Origin: CAWBLP01 sp963721065
GTDB taxonomy: Bacteria > Pseudomonadota > Alphaproteobacteria > Acetobacterales > Acetobacteraceae
Reading direction: 5' to 3'
Assembly (NCBI GenBank): GCA_963721065.1
Contig: CAVRHO010000001.1
Span: forward strand, 620,001-684,000
Length of the DNA: 64,000 bases
Position 1 is the first letter of the stretch. Every line of letters begins with the position of its first letter. Made by a program: the position numbers and the translations under genes. Below are positions 37,511 to 47,088 of the stretch, one piece after another. Below the pieces are notes generated by a model. The model was not told where the DNA came from and did no database searches. It saw nothing but the letters and a program-made list of their open reading frames with translations.

Positions 37511-38884
37511 ATGAGCATCGCCGAGACACTCGCCGACAGGATCGCCAGCGTGCAGTACGGGGCGCTTCCCCCGGACGCCGTGCACTGGGCGAAACTGGCC
37601 ATTCTCGACACGGTCGGCTGCACCCTCGCGGGCTCGGCGGAACCGTGTGCCCGCATCGTGGAACGCGTCACCACCGGCGGTGCACCCACCGGCGCCTGCC
37701 TGGTCTTCGGCACCGACCGTTGCGCCGCGCCATTGGATGCCGCGCTGATCAACGGCACCGCGTCACATGCGCTCGACTTCGACGATTGCAGCAACACATT
37801 GGGCGGCCACCCCTCGGCGCCGATCCTGCCGGCGCTGTTCGCGCTGGGGGAACTGCGCCACGTGGACGGGCGGGCGTTCCTGGCGGCGTATGTGGCGGGA
37901 TGGGAAACCGAGACCCGCATCGCCCGCGGCGTGAACTTCCACCACTACGAAAAAGGCTGGCACCCCACCGCCACGCTCGGCGTGTTCGGTTCGGCCGCCG
38001 CCTGCGCGCATCTGCTCGGCCTGGCGCCGGACCGGACGGCGCGTGCGCTGGGCCTGGCGGCCACCTTCGCCTCCGGGCTGAAGGCGAATTTCGGCACCAT
38101 GACCAAGCCGCTGCATGTGGGCCACTGTTCGCGCAACGGCCTGCTCGCGGCGCTGCTGGCGTCCGAGGGGTTCACCGCCAATCCCGGCGCGATGGAGCAC
38201 AAACAGGGCTTCCTGCAGGTGTTCAACGGCGCCGGCAACTTCGATGCCGATGCCATCCTGCGCGACTGGGGCGCGCCGTGGGACATCATCCGGCCCGGCG
38301 TTGCAATCAAGCAGTACCCCTGCTGCGGCAGCACGCATCCGGCAATCGACGCCATGCTGATGCTGGTGCGCGAACACGACATCCGTCCGGAGCAGGTGGA
38401 GCGTGTGGACTCGTGGACGCATCCGCGGCGCCTGGCACACACCAACCGCCCGGATCCGCAGAGTGCGCTGGATGCCAAGTTCAGCGTGCAATACTGCCTG
38501 GCGCGCGCATTGCTGCATCGTCGCGTGGCGATCGAACATTTCGAGGGAGAGGCCTTTCGCGACCCGGACGTGCAGCACCTGTTGCCCCGCATCCACGCGG
38601 CACCGCATCCGCGGATGCGCATGGACACGACCGAACATTTCGGTGCGGAACTCCGTATCACCCTCACCGAGGGCCGCGAACTGACCCGAAGCGTGGACCG
38701 CCCGCTCGGCCGCGGCCCGGAGCATCCGTTGCCGGAGCCGTTGCTGGAGGCGAAGTTCCTCGACTGCGCCGGGCGCGCGCTGCCGGCCGACACCGCGCGG
38801 CGACTGCTGATGACACTGCGTGAACTGGACGGCGTCACGCGGCTGGACAGCGTAACGGCGGCGATGCTGCCGCGGTCGCGCTGA
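37511..38884 (+). CDS. MmgE/PrpD family protein (1)
   Basis: 457 residues. LAILDTVGCTLAGS, HALDFDDCSNTLGGHPSAPILPALFAL (the fingerprint DFDD region) and KQYPCCGSTHPAID define the MmgE/PrpD family, which includes 2-methylcitrate dehydratase and cis-aconitate decarboxylase-like enzymes. It probably dehydrates or decarboxylates a tricarboxylate-like acid. I start at 37511 because the RBS (gggaggagaacggatc) precedes this ATG; an upstream ATG at 37487 is less likely. A second MmgE/PrpD gene follows at 39952, with an SDR between. Confidence 0.92.
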   Translation: MSIAETLADRIASVQYGALPPDAVHWAKLAILDTVGCTLAGSAEPCARIVERVTTGGAPTGACLVFGTDRCAAPLDAALINGTASHALDFDDCSNTLGGHPSAPILPALFALGELRHVDGRAFLAAYVAGWETETRIARGVNFHHYEKGWHPTATLGVFGSAAACAHLLGLAPDRTARALGLAATFASGLKANFGTMTKPLHVGHCSRNGLLAALLASEGFTANPGAMEHKQGFLQVFNGAGNFDADAILRDWGAPWDIIRPGVAIKQYPCCGSTHPAIDAMLMLVREHDIRPEQVERVDSWTHPRRLAHTNRPDPQSALDAKFSVQYCLARALLHRRVAIEHFEGEAFRDPDVQHLLPRIHAAPHPRMRMDTTEHFGAELRITLTEGRELTRSVDRPLGRGPEHPLPEPLLEAKFLDCAGRALPADTARRLLMTLRELDGVTRLDSVTAAMLPRSR

Positions 38885-39152
38885 TCGCGAAGCGTTGTGG
38901 AGAGCCGGCCTTTCGGGACGGTGAACGGCCGGCCGACGGTCGAACGCCACGCCGCCCGGGCCGGCGACATGCACGCGATGGCCCAAGTGGCACGCCTTCC
39001 TGCTCCGTAGTGAAAGAGCATGAGCGTCACGCAGTCACGGCGTCGCGCGTGCCCCGTCCCCAACCGGCCGTTTCCGGACCGACGCCGGCACCACGGTTTG
39101 CCGATCCCTTCCCCACCCGGCATCATCCCCGGCAAGCGGGGGAGGCGCGGCC

Positions 39153-39938
39153 ATGGAACTTGGTCTCGGCGGCAAGGTGGCGCTGGTCACCGGTGCCAGT
39201 CGCGGCATCGGTGCAGCGATCGCGGCAGAGTTGGCGCGGGAAGGTGTGCATGTCTGCCTCGTGGCACGCGACCAGGCGAGGCTGGAGGCGGTCGGGGCCG
39301 GCCTGACGAACCAACCCGGGGTACGCACCGCCATCCACAGTGCGGATCTGCGCCGGCCGGACGCAGCCGCCGCCGCGGTGGATGCCGCCATCGCGGCGTT
39401 CGGCCGGCTGGATATCCTGGTGAACAACGCCGGCGCCACGAAGCGCGCGGACTTCTTCACGCTGACCGAGGAAGACTGGCAGGACGGATTCGCGCTCAAG
39501 TTCCACGGCTACGTACGGATGACGCGCGCGGCCTGGCCCCATCTGCGGGCGGCGCAGGGCTGCGTGATCAATATCGTCGGCGTCGGCGCCCGTTCGGGAT
39601 CGGCCGAATTCACCATCGGCGGGTCGGTGAATGTCGCGCTGCTGAACTTCACCAAGGCGATGGCGGATATCGGCATCGAGCACGGCGTCCGCGTGAACGC
39701 CATCAATCCCGGCCTGATCGAGACGGATCGTTTCAAACGCACCATTGCGCGCACGATGCAGGAACGCGCGCTGGACCGCGACCAGGCGATCGCCTACCGG
39801 CTGGCGACGCATGGCACCAAGCGCGTCGGCCGGCCGGAGGAAATCGGTACGCTGACGGCATTCCTCGCATCCGGCAGGGCGGATTTCATCCAGGGCAGTG
39901 TCATCGACATCGACGGCGGCGCCACGCGGGCGCTGTAA
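39153..39938 (+). CDS. Atypical SDR family protein
   Basis: 261 residues with SDR architecture: TGASRGIG, VNNAGATKRADF, and the C-terminal GSVIDIDGGATRAL. The catalytic part is unusual. The serine strand reads INIVGVGARSGS, and the expected Tyr-x-x-x-Lys segment reads FTIGGSVNVALLNFTK, with phenylalanine for tyrosine and no lysine four residues later. The protein may have a different chemistry or be regulatory. It lies between two MmgE/PrpD genes, 13 bp before the second, so it is probably cotranscribed and linked to the same pathway. Confidence 0.85.
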   Translation: MELGLGGKVALVTGASRGIGAAIAAELAREGVHVCLVARDQARLEAVGAGLTNQPGVRTAIHSADLRRPDAAAAAVDAAIAAFGRLDILVNNAGATKRADFFTLTEEDWQDGFALKFHGYVRMTRAAWPHLRAAQGCVINIVGVGARSGSAEFTIGGSVNVALLNFTKAMADIGIEHGVRVNAINPGLIETDRFKRTIARTMQERALDRDQAIAYRLATHGTKRVGRPEEIGTLTAFLASGRADFIQGSVIDIDGGATRAL

Positions 39939-39951
39939 CAGGAGGCGGGAC

Positions 39952-41295
39952 ATGGACGACATCACCGGCCGCATCGTGGACTACGTGCAGAGCACACACC
40001 CGCAGCACCTGCCCGATACGGTGCGCCGCGAAGCGCGCCGCTCCCTGTTCAACATCATCGGCTGCATCCTGGGCGGTGCCCGGCATGAAGCCGTGACGTT
40101 GACCGACAATGCCCTGTCGCCCTTCGCCGGTCCGCCGCACGCCACGCTGTTCGGCCGCGGCCGCCGATCGGACGCGCTGCACGCCACGCTGATCAACTGC
40201 CTGGCGTCCAGCATCTACAGTTTCGACGACACGCACGAACAGGCGGTGGTTCACCCGGGCGGCCCGGTTGCCGCCGCCATCCTGGCCCTGGCCGAACGAC
40301 GGCCGACCGCCGGGGTGGATTTTCTGGCGGCCTTCGCGCTGGGCGTGGAGATGGAGTGCCGGCTGTGCAAGGCGGTCTCGGTTCCGCCGGCCAGGGGCAG
40401 CATTGCCTGGTCCGGCACCGGGATCTCCGGCGGTATCGGTGCGGCGGTTGCGGCGGGCAGGCTGCTGGGACTGGATGCCGGCCGGCTGCGCAGTGCGATC
40501 GGCATCGCCCTGTCGCAAGCCGCCGGGTTCCGTGCCATGCACGGCACCATGAGTACGGCGCTGATGCCCGCCCAGGCGGCACAGACCGGCCTGCGCGCAG
40601 CCCTGCTGGCCGAGCAGGGCTTCACCAGTTCGGCTGCGCCGCTGGAGGGACGCTACGGCTATCTCAGCGTGTTCGCCGAGCAGCCGGATCTGGATGCGCT
40701 GGTGGGCGGGCTGGGCGAGCGGTTCGAGCTGCTGCGCAACACCTACAAGCCCTACCCGTGCGGCATCGTGATCCACCCGATCATCGATGCGTGCCTGGAC
40801 CTGCGCCGCGCACACGGAATCGATCCGGCCCGGATTGCCCGCGTGGCGATCCAGGCATCGCCGGGCGCGATGGCCTTGTGCAACCGGCCGCATCCCCAGG
40901 ACGAGATGCAGGCGCATGTCAGCCTGCATCACTGGACCGCGGTGGCGTTCATCCGCGGCACGGCCCGGGTGCAGGACATGGACACGAACACCGCGGTGCG
41001 TGACCCGGCGCTGATGGCGTTCCAGGACAAGGTGGAGGCGACCCTGGACCCGTCGGTCGCGGCCGATGCGGCCGTGGTAACGGTGGTGCTGGACGACGGC
41101 ACCCGGCATGCCTGCCAGGTGGAACACTGTATCGGGTCCGCGTCACGGCCGATGAGCGACGCCGATCTCGAGCGCAAGTTCATCGACCAGGCGGAGCCGG
41201 TGGTCGGGCCGGAGCGCAGCCGCGACCTGGCGGCGCAGAGCTGGCGAATCGAGGCACTCGCGGATGTCGGCGACCTCTGCCGGGCCTGCGGCTGA
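39952..41295 (+). CDS. MmgE/PrpD family protein (2)
   Basis: 447 residues. SIYSFDDTHEQAVVHPGGPVAAAILAL (the DD-x-H motif) and KPYPCGIVIHPIIDACLDLR are the MmgE/PrpD landmarks. It shares only modest similarity with the gene at 37511, so it is a paralogue with a possibly different substrate. It starts 13 bp after the SDR with RBS ggaggcggga. Confidence 0.92.
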   Translation: MDDITGRIVDYVQSTHPQHLPDTVRREARRSLFNIIGCILGGARHEAVTLTDNALSPFAGPPHATLFGRGRRSDALHATLINCLASSIYSFDDTHEQAVVHPGGPVAAAILALAERRPTAGVDFLAAFALGVEMECRLCKAVSVPPARGSIAWSGTGISGGIGAAVAAGRLLGLDAGRLRSAIGIALSQAAGFRAMHGTMSTALMPAQAAQTGLRAALLAEQGFTSSAAPLEGRYGYLSVFAEQPDLDALVGGLGERFELLRNTYKPYPCGIVIHPIIDACLDLRRAHGIDPARIARVAIQASPGAMALCNRPHPQDEMQAHVSLHHWTAVAFIRGTARVQDMDTNTAVRDPALMAFQDKVEATLDPSVAADAAVVTVVLDDGTRHACQVEHCIGSASRPMSDADLERKFIDQAEPVVGPERSRDLAAQSWRIEALADVGDLCRACG

Positions 41296-41827
41296 TCAAC
41301 CGTCGTGGCCGGGGGCGCCTGATCATTTTCCACAAGCCTGCACCGGACGATCGCGGCTGGTGTCGCCTGCATCGACACGGGGTACCTCGGCATGGTCGGC
41401 GGTGGTCGGACGCATCATCAGTCGCCTCCTGCGGCCACAGCCCTGGCAGGATCCGTTGCCCAATGCGATGAAGCGCGCCCAATGCGATGAAACGGCTGGG
41501 CGACGATGCAACCACCGTCCGCAACGCGCCGGTTCATCATCCCTGGCGCGGAATTCGCCTCCTTCGTCCGGCAACATAGTTTTCCGGCAAGCCAGTCTCG
41601 TGATTTCGCGAGATCTGATCTTCCAATTTTCCAGCAGTCATCCGTTGACGTACAGCGGCAGATCAACACGGATGCCGGCTGAACATTAACGCAATTCTAA
41701 CAACAGACTTCGCTGTTACCAAATGCCTGCAGCTACACACGATCCGGTGAAGCGCCCGCATCCCCGTTGACAATCCGAGCCATAACAAACACCACTCCCA
41801 CGAAGTAAATTGGGGGAGGGAATATTG
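41296..41827. other. Gap with a compositional shift
   Basis: 532 bp. The last 250 bp are AT-rich compared with the surroundings. A 15-bp phrase (GCCCAATGCGATGAA) occurs twice 19 bp apart (41458 and 41477). TTGACA at 41768 could be a -35 box for the next gene, but no good -10 follows at 17 bp. No gene seen. Confidence 0.5.
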
Positions 41828-43009
41828 ATGTCCAGCAATATATCGCGCCGGGCAGCGATCGTGGGCGGCGGCGCACTGATCCCGGCTGTCGCCTTCGGCC
41901 AGCACCCAAAGGCCGAGCTTGGCTCACCACCCAGCGTCATCACCAATCCACCCCGCCAGTGGGGACGCAAAGCGCCGCCCGCCATCTACCCGGATCCCGA
42001 CGTCCTGGTGCTCGACAAGAGCTTCAATCAGTACCTGGTGGGCCTCACCGCGATCCATCGCCTGGCCACCGGCTTCCAGTGGGCCGAGGGACCGGCCTGG
42101 TCCGGCGAAGGCCGCTACGTCGTGTTCAGCGACGTCAAGGGCAACACGCAATACCGCTACATCTGGGAAAGCGGCCGGGTCACGGCGTATCGCAAGCCGT
42201 CCTACAACAGCAATGGAAATTCCTTCGACTTCCAGGGACGCCAGCTCTCCACCCAGGACTTCTTCCGCCGCGTGGTGCGGTGGGAGCCGGACGGCTCGAT
42301 GACGGTGCTGGCCAACGCGTATCAGGGCAAGCCGCTCAACTCGCCGAACGATCTGGTGCCGCACCCGGACGGCAGCGTGTGGTTCACCGACCCGCCCTAT
42401 GGCGCGCTGCTCAGCGAAGGGCACATGGACGAGAAGGGCGGCCGGGCCAATCCGGACGGGCTGTACAATCCGCATCTGGGTGACCTCGGCGTCGGGCTGA
42501 TCGGCGGCGTGCGACAGGTCCTGCCGACCAACACCTATCGCTGGGATCCCAGCGGCCATCTCGAGGTGGTTGTCGCCGGCGACGACGTGCCGAACCCGAA
42601 CGGCCTGTGCTTCTCACACGACTACAAGACGCTCTACGTTATCAGCACCGGCCCCGGCCCTGGCCAGACGTCTGCCGGCAAGGGCGTCGTGTGGGCGTTC
42701 GACGTGAAGGGAAACAAGCTGGGCCCCAAGCGGCTGTTCACCGACTGCATGGTGGACGGCGTGCATTGCGGCCCTGATGGCATGCGCGCCGACCGTGCCG
42801 GCAATCTGTGGATCAGTTCCAATGCACCGCTGGGCTATTCCGGCGTCACGGTGTGGAATCCGTCGGGCAAGCTGATCGGCCGCATCCGCCTGCCGGAGGT
42901 CTGCGCCAATCTCTGCTTCGCCGGACCGAAGCGGGACTTCCTGTTCATGGCCGCCAGCCAGTCGGTGTACATGCTGCGCGTCAACATCCAGGGTGCCGCC
43001 CCCGGCTGA
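41828..43009 (+). CDS. SMP-30/gluconolactonase family protein, Tat-exported
   Basis: 393 residues. A short Tat-like signal (ISRRAAIVGGGALIPAVAFG) precedes a six-bladed propeller of the SMP-30/gluconolactonase type: FQWAEGPAWSGEGRYVVFSD (the metal Glu), NSPNDLVPHPDGSVWFTDPPYG (Asn and Asp), PNPNGLCFSHD and GPDGMRADRAGNLW. These proteins hydrolyse lactones with a divalent metal. Exported forms are often linked to sugar or lactone breakdown. The RBS is gggggaggg. Confidence 0.92.
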   Translation: MSSNISRRAAIVGGGALIPAVAFGQHPKAELGSPPSVITNPPRQWGRKAPPAIYPDPDVLVLDKSFNQYLVGLTAIHRLATGFQWAEGPAWSGEGRYVVFSDVKGNTQYRYIWESGRVTAYRKPSYNSNGNSFDFQGRQLSTQDFFRRVVRWEPDGSMTVLANAYQGKPLNSPNDLVPHPDGSVWFTDPPYGALLSEGHMDEKGGRANPDGLYNPHLGDLGVGLIGGVRQVLPTNTYRWDPSGHLEVVVAGDDVPNPNGLCFSHDYKTLYVISTGPGPGQTSAGKGVVWAFDVKGNKLGPKRLFTDCMVDGVHCGPDGMRADRAGNLWISSNAPLGYSGVTVWNPSGKLIGRIRLPEVCANLCFAGPKRDFLFMAASQSVYMLRVNIQGAAPG

Positions 43010-43048
43010 GCCAGCCGGGACACGCCACACCGGATCAGCGGCCGCCGG

Positions 43049-44017
43049 TCAGTGCCACAACGGGTCGATCGGCGGCCGCCCCGCCAGCACCGCGGCGATA
43101 TTGTCCAGCGCGCGAAAACCCATCGCGTTGCGCGTCTCGGTGGTGGCGCTGCCGACATGCGGCGACAGGATCACATTGGACAGATTGGCAAAGCGCGTGT
43201 CGTAGTCCGGCTCGCTGCGAAACACGTCGAGCCCGGCTGCAAACAAATGTCCGGACGACAGCGCCTGATGCAGCGCGTCCTCATCCACCAGGCCGCCGCG
43301 TGATACATTCACCAGCACCGCACCGCGCGGCATCAGCGACAGCGCACGCGCATCGATGATGCGGTCGGTGGCCGGCGTTGCCGGCGCGTGCAGCGACAGG
43401 AACTGGCAGTGCGGCAGCATGGCGTGGAAGTCCTCGAAGTATTCCGCACCCTGCTCCAGATCGGGCGGCAGGCGGCGCCGCGCATGGTACACCACCCGCA
43501 TGTCGAACCCGCGCGCGCGCCGGGCGACGGCGCGGCCGATGCGGCCCATGCCCAGGATACCCAGCGTCTTGCCGGTGACGCGCACGCCCAGGAGGTCGCC
43601 CTGGCCGATGCGGTAGCGCCAGCCCTTGCGCATGATCTGGTCGTACTCGTAGGCGCGCCGCGCGGCGCCCAGCAGCATCATGAAAGCGTGGTCGGCCGTG
43701 CATTCGGTCAGCACATCCGGCGTGTTGGTCACCATCATCCCGCGCGCCTTCGCCGCGGCGACATCGATATGATCGAAACCGACGCTGCTGGTGGCAGCGA
43801 CTTTCACGCTCGGCGGCAAGGCGGCAATCGCGTCGGCCGACAATGGCAGCGTATTGGTGAACAGAATCGCGTCGGCATGGTGGCGCTTGGCGGCATCCAC
43901 CACCTCCGGCACCGTCATGTCGTTGTCGCCTTGCACCACCCACGCGTCAAATTCGTCACGCGCCCGCGCAACGACGTCCTCGGTGGTGAGGAACGCCACC
44001 ACAAGCTTTGCTTTCAT
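43049..44017 (-). CDS. D-isomer-specific 2-hydroxyacid dehydrogenase
   Basis: 322 residues. The NAD domain is GILGMGRIGRAVARRARGF (GxGxxG). VSRGGLVDEDAL holds the catalytic arginine, FRSEPDYD the glutamate and SPHVGSAT the histidine. It reduces 2-keto acids such as glyoxylate or hydroxypyruvate, or does the reverse. The upstream M20 gene is divergent, 98 bp away, so the two could share a control region. Confidence 0.93.
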   Translation of the reverse strand: MKAKLVVAFLTTEDVVARARDEFDAWVVQGDNDMTVPEVVDAAKRHHADAILFTNTLPLSADAIAALPPSVKVAATSSVGFDHIDVAAAKARGMMVTNTPDVLTECTADHAFMMLLGAARRAYEYDQIMRKGWRYRIGQGDLLGVRVTGKTLGILGMGRIGRAVARRARGFDMRVVYHARRRLPPDLEQGAEYFEDFHAMLPHCQFLSLHAPATPATDRIIDARALSLMPRGAVLVNVSRGGLVDEDALHQALSSGHLFAAGLDVFRSEPDYDTRFANLSNVILSPHVGSATTETRNAMGFRALDNIAAVLAGRPPIDPLWH

Positions 44018-44115
44018 TGCCTGGACTCCTTTATGCGGCGCTTATGGCCCAGGCAGCGGCGGTTGCGAAAGGGGCGGCGGCGCGGCACCGTGCCGCTTCT
44101 GCACGGAGAGCCCAC

Positions 44116-45381
44116 ATGCGCAGCAATCTTGGCCCGGATACCGACCTGGCAACCCGCCTGTTCACTGCCTTGCGTGACCAGACCTTCGACGGCGTCGGCA
44201 TCACGCGCGAAGCCTACGGCCCCGGGGAGCAGACCGCGCACGCTCTGGTGCGTGCGGAAGCCGAGGCGCTGGGGCTGGAGATCGCCAACGATGCCGCCGG
44301 CAACCTGTACATGACCCTGCCCGGCCGCGACCGCGCGGCGAAGCGTATCGTGCTGGGCAGCCACCTGGATTCGGTTCGGCAGGGCGGCAACTATGACGGC
44401 GCCGCCGGCGTGCTGGCCGGCCTGGCGACGGTGGGCGGGATGCGCCGCGCCGGCTTTATCCCAGCGCGCGACATCACCGTGCTGGCGGTGCGGGCCGAGG
44501 AAGCCGGCTCCTGGTTCCCCACCTCCTATCCCGGCAGCCACGCCGCGCTGGGGCGCCTGCCACCCGAGGTGCTGTCGGTGCGCCGCATGGACACCGGCCG
44601 CACGCTGGAGGAACACATGCGGGACCTGGGCTTCGACCCGGACGCGGTGCGCGCCGGCAAGGGGCAACTGGGACCGCACAACACCGCGGCCTATCTGGAA
44701 CTGCATATCGAGCAGGGACCGGTGCTGGACGCGCAGGAGATCCCGGTGGGCATCGTCACCGGCATTCCCGGCTCCCGCCGGTTGCGGGCGGCGCGCGTGC
44801 TGGGCGAGTACAACCACTCCGGCGCGACGCCCCGGCGCTTTCGGCGCGACGCGGCGATTGCGCTGGCGGAGCTGGCGCACCGGCTGGACGAGCACTGGTC
44901 CGCGCTGGAAACGCAGGGCCACAGCCTGGTCTGCACCTTCTGCGTGCTGGCCACCACCGAGGAAGCGGGCTTCACCAAGATCCCCGGCGAGGCGCGATTC
45001 CAGTTGGACGTGCGCAGCGTGCAGCCGGCCAGCGTGGATGCGATGTATGCGGAGTTGCACCGGCTGGTCGCGCTGATCGAGGCGCGCCGGGGCGTGCGGT
45101 TCGACCTTGGCGCGGAGACCGGCAGCCAGCCGAGCCCGATGGATGCGGCGGTGCAGGCTGGCCTGGTGCGGGCGGCGGAAGGGCTGGGCGTGGCGCATCG
45201 GGTCATGGCGAGCGGCGGCGGGCACGATGCGGCCGCCTTCGCGCAGGCAGGCGTGCCGGCCGGCATGCTGTTCGTCCGCAACCAGAACGGCAGCCATAAT
45301 CCGCATGAGGCAATGCGCATGGAGGATTTCGCCGCCGGCTGCGCGGTGATGACACGCTGGGCGGCCGATCTGGCGGGTTAG
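44116..45381 (+). CDS. M20-type amidohydrolase (allantoate amidohydrolase/hydantoinase-carbamoylase family)
   Basis: 421 residues. GSHLDSVRQGGNYDGAAGVLAGL carries the first His and the bridging Asp; RAEEAGSW the Glu pair; LELHIEQGPVLD the second metal ligand region; and GVPAGMLFVRNQNGSHNPHEAM the C-terminal His. This family hydrolyses N-carbamoyl or ureido groups (allantoate, N-carbamoyl-beta-alanine, N-carbamoyl amino acids). There is no neighbouring hydantoinase. The ATG at 44116 has RBS cggagag. Confidence 0.92.
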   Translation: MRSNLGPDTDLATRLFTALRDQTFDGVGITREAYGPGEQTAHALVRAEAEALGLEIANDAAGNLYMTLPGRDRAAKRIVLGSHLDSVRQGGNYDGAAGVLAGLATVGGMRRAGFIPARDITVLAVRAEEAGSWFPTSYPGSHAALGRLPPEVLSVRRMDTGRTLEEHMRDLGFDPDAVRAGKGQLGPHNTAAYLELHIEQGPVLDAQEIPVGIVTGIPGSRRLRAARVLGEYNHSGATPRRFRRDAAIALAELAHRLDEHWSALETQGHSLVCTFCVLATTEEAGFTKIPGEARFQLDVRSVQPASVDAMYAELHRLVALIEARRGVRFDLGAETGSQPSPMDAAVQAGLVRAAEGLGVAHRVMASGGGHDAAAFAQAGVPAGMLFVRNQNGSHNPHEAMRMEDFAAGCAVMTRWAADLAG

Positions 45382-46048
45382 GTTTGCAGCGCGGGGGTTC
45401 GGCGCGGCACCGGCTTCGCTGAATCCGGCACGACGCCAATCCCGCAGTGCCAGGCGTTGGCCCGTAGGCGCGAGATCTGGCGGGTGTGTCCCGAATGACC
45501 AGGTCACGGCCGCCCGTCGAGCCGGCTGTCGGTGCCGGAGCGAATGGGTCTGGATGTAACGGAATCCTCTTCGAGTCATGGCCGGGCCGAGCCCCGCGGC
45601 CGAGTTCGGCCATGACTCGGGAGAGCGGAGGTTGCCTGCACCGTCTCCATGCGTATGAGCCTGCGCGGCGTATGACTGCCTGCGCGCCCGCCACGGCGTG
45701 GTTGGTCCCGCTCGTCGCCACGCCCGTCATTCCTGAAGCGCCAGCGCGCCCATTGGCACGTACGGTTCGTCCGTTAATCCATTTCGTTCATTTCAAAGCT
45801 TCCGTGTCGTACTGCCGTGTGCTCCGATGTCTGTTTGGTGTGTTACCCCCCCGACTTGCCAATCGTCCCGTCCTATTATTAGCATTTAATAAATTGTGGT
45901 CGGCAATCGGCCGCGCACAAGGGGACGAAATGGCAACGCCCTGCTGATGCTGCCGGAAACCCGCGACCGGTCGCTGGCCGACGCACCGACGGACCGCGAT
46001 AGCACCCGCCTGGCGTAGGGCAGGGGGCGTTGCAGGCGCCGGTGCCAA
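45382..46048. other. Long gap with an AT-rich stretch
   Basis: 667 bp. 45770-45920 is AT-rich with several T-runs and a TATTATTAGCATTTAATAAA stretch. A perfect 13-bp inverted repeat lies at 45572-45619. No gene or RNA gene is recognised. Confidence 0.5.
45572..45619. repeat. Perfect 13-bp inverted repeat
   Basis: CGAGTCATGGCCG and CGGCCATGACTCG, separated by 22 bp. The TCATGGCCG motif recurs in the palindromes at 53362 and 54244. Confidence 0.75.
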
Positions 46049-46723
46049 TCAGGCCGGCGCCTCCACCGGCAATCCGGCGGCCTTCCATTCAGGAAATCCC
46101 GCGTCCAGCCGTCGCACGCGGAACCCATGGACGCGCAACGCCGCCACTGCTTCGAACGACAGAACGCAGTAGGGGCCCCGGCAATAGGCCACGATCTCCT
46201 GCCCGCGCGGCAGTTCGGTAAGCCGCTGCTCCAGCGTGCGCAGCGGGATGTTCAGTGCGCCGGGCAGGTGGCCCAGGCCGAATTCATCCTCCGGCCGGAC
46301 ATCCAGCAGCACGACGTCGCCATCCCGCAACCGTGCCGCCAGATCCGCCGCCCGCACCGGCTCCAGCTCGTCGCGCGCCCGGAAGTAGGAGGCGACGACA
46401 CGCTCCAGCGGCGCGCTCGCCTGCTCCGCCACCTGCCGTAGCGCCCCCAGCAGCGACACGATCGCCATTTCGGCGTCATCGGCCAGCCGATACACCACTC
46501 GCTTGCCGTCGCGCTGCGAACGGACCAGCCCGGCCCGGCGGAGCTGCTGCAGGTGCTGGGACGCATTCGCCACGCTCAGGCCGATGCGTTCGGCCAGCGC
46601 CTCCACGCTGCGCGGCCCCTGGGCGAGCTGCTCGATCAGTTCCACCCGGTGCGCGTGCCCCAGCGCTTTGGCGATCTCCGCCAGAGCGGTGCGTACCGAG
46701 GCGGCGGCCGTGCGGCTTGACAT
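46049..46723 (-). CDS. ArsR-family HTH regulator fused to a rhodanese domain
   Basis: 224 residues. Residues 10-105 form an ArsR/SmtB winged helix (ALGHAHRVELIEQLAQG, LAERIGLSVANASQHLQQL as recognition helix, VVYRLADD as wing). Residues about 115-220 are a rhodanese domain (VLLDVRPEDEFGLGHLPGA) with active site YCRGPYC. The fusion suggests that the sensor responds to persulfide, sulfide or selenide carried on the rhodanese cysteine. A TTCAAT-N6-ATTGAA palindrome lies just upstream of its start, consistent with autorepression. The rhodanese, SelD-type and other sen genes follow on the plus strand, which it probably also controls. The start MSSRTAAAS at 46723 is preferred; the frame extends to 46747. 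Confidence 0.9.
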   Translation of the reverse strand: MSSRTAAASVRTALAEIAKALGHAHRVELIEQLAQGPRSVEALAERIGLSVANASQHLQQLRRAGLVRSQRDGKRVVYRLADDAEMAIVSLLGALRQVAEQASAPLERVVASYFRARDELEPVRAADLAARLRDGDVVLLDVRPEDEFGLGHLPGALNIPLRTLEQRLTELPRGQEIVAYCRGPYCVLSFEAVAALRVHGFRVRRLDAGFPEWKAAGLPVEAPA

Positions 46724-46743
46724 CCCCTCGAGCCTATGTCCTA

Positions 46744-46769
46744 TCATTCAATTGATAGATTGAACGATA
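46744..46769. promoter_or_regulatory. Palindromic operator candidate for the ArsR-rhodanese regulator
   Basis: TATCATTCAATTGATAGATT then GAACGATA, with perfect core TTCAAT (46747-46752) and ATTGAA (46759-46764) six bases apart. It is an island of AT-rich DNA 21 bp upstream of the regulator start, resembling the ATTC/GAAT operators of BigR/SqrR-type sulfide sensors. Confidence 0.6.
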
Positions 46770-46910
46770 TCCAAGGGACCGTCAATTCCGTCGTCCTGCG
46801 CCGGTCCGTGCAGTATGGCCTCGGTGCAGCGGCGCGGGCCTGTCCGCCGGGAAGAACGGGGAGCCACCTGGGCCAGCCGCGGGCCCGACCAGCCCGGTTG
46901 CCGTCGCGTC

Positions 46911-47088
46911 GCGCCGGGGCGCGCGGAGGGAAGTCGCGCCGGGGCGCGCGGAGGGAAGTCGCGCCGGGGCGCGCGGAGGGAAGTCGCGCCGGGGCTGCGC
47001 GCGGGGAGGGAAGTCGCGCCGGGGCGCGCGGAGGGAAGTCGCGCCGGGGCGCGCGGAGGGAGTCGCGCCGGGGCGTGCGGAGGGCTGC
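46911..47088. repeat. 25-bp minisatellite, about 7 copies
   Basis: Unit GCGCCGGGGCGCGCGGAGGG plus AAGTC. Units 1-3 and 5 are identical; unit 4 is 30 bp, unit 6 lacks one A, and unit 7 degenerates into GCTGCTGCGCTGAG. It separates the operator from the rhodanese gene. Confidence 0.9.
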
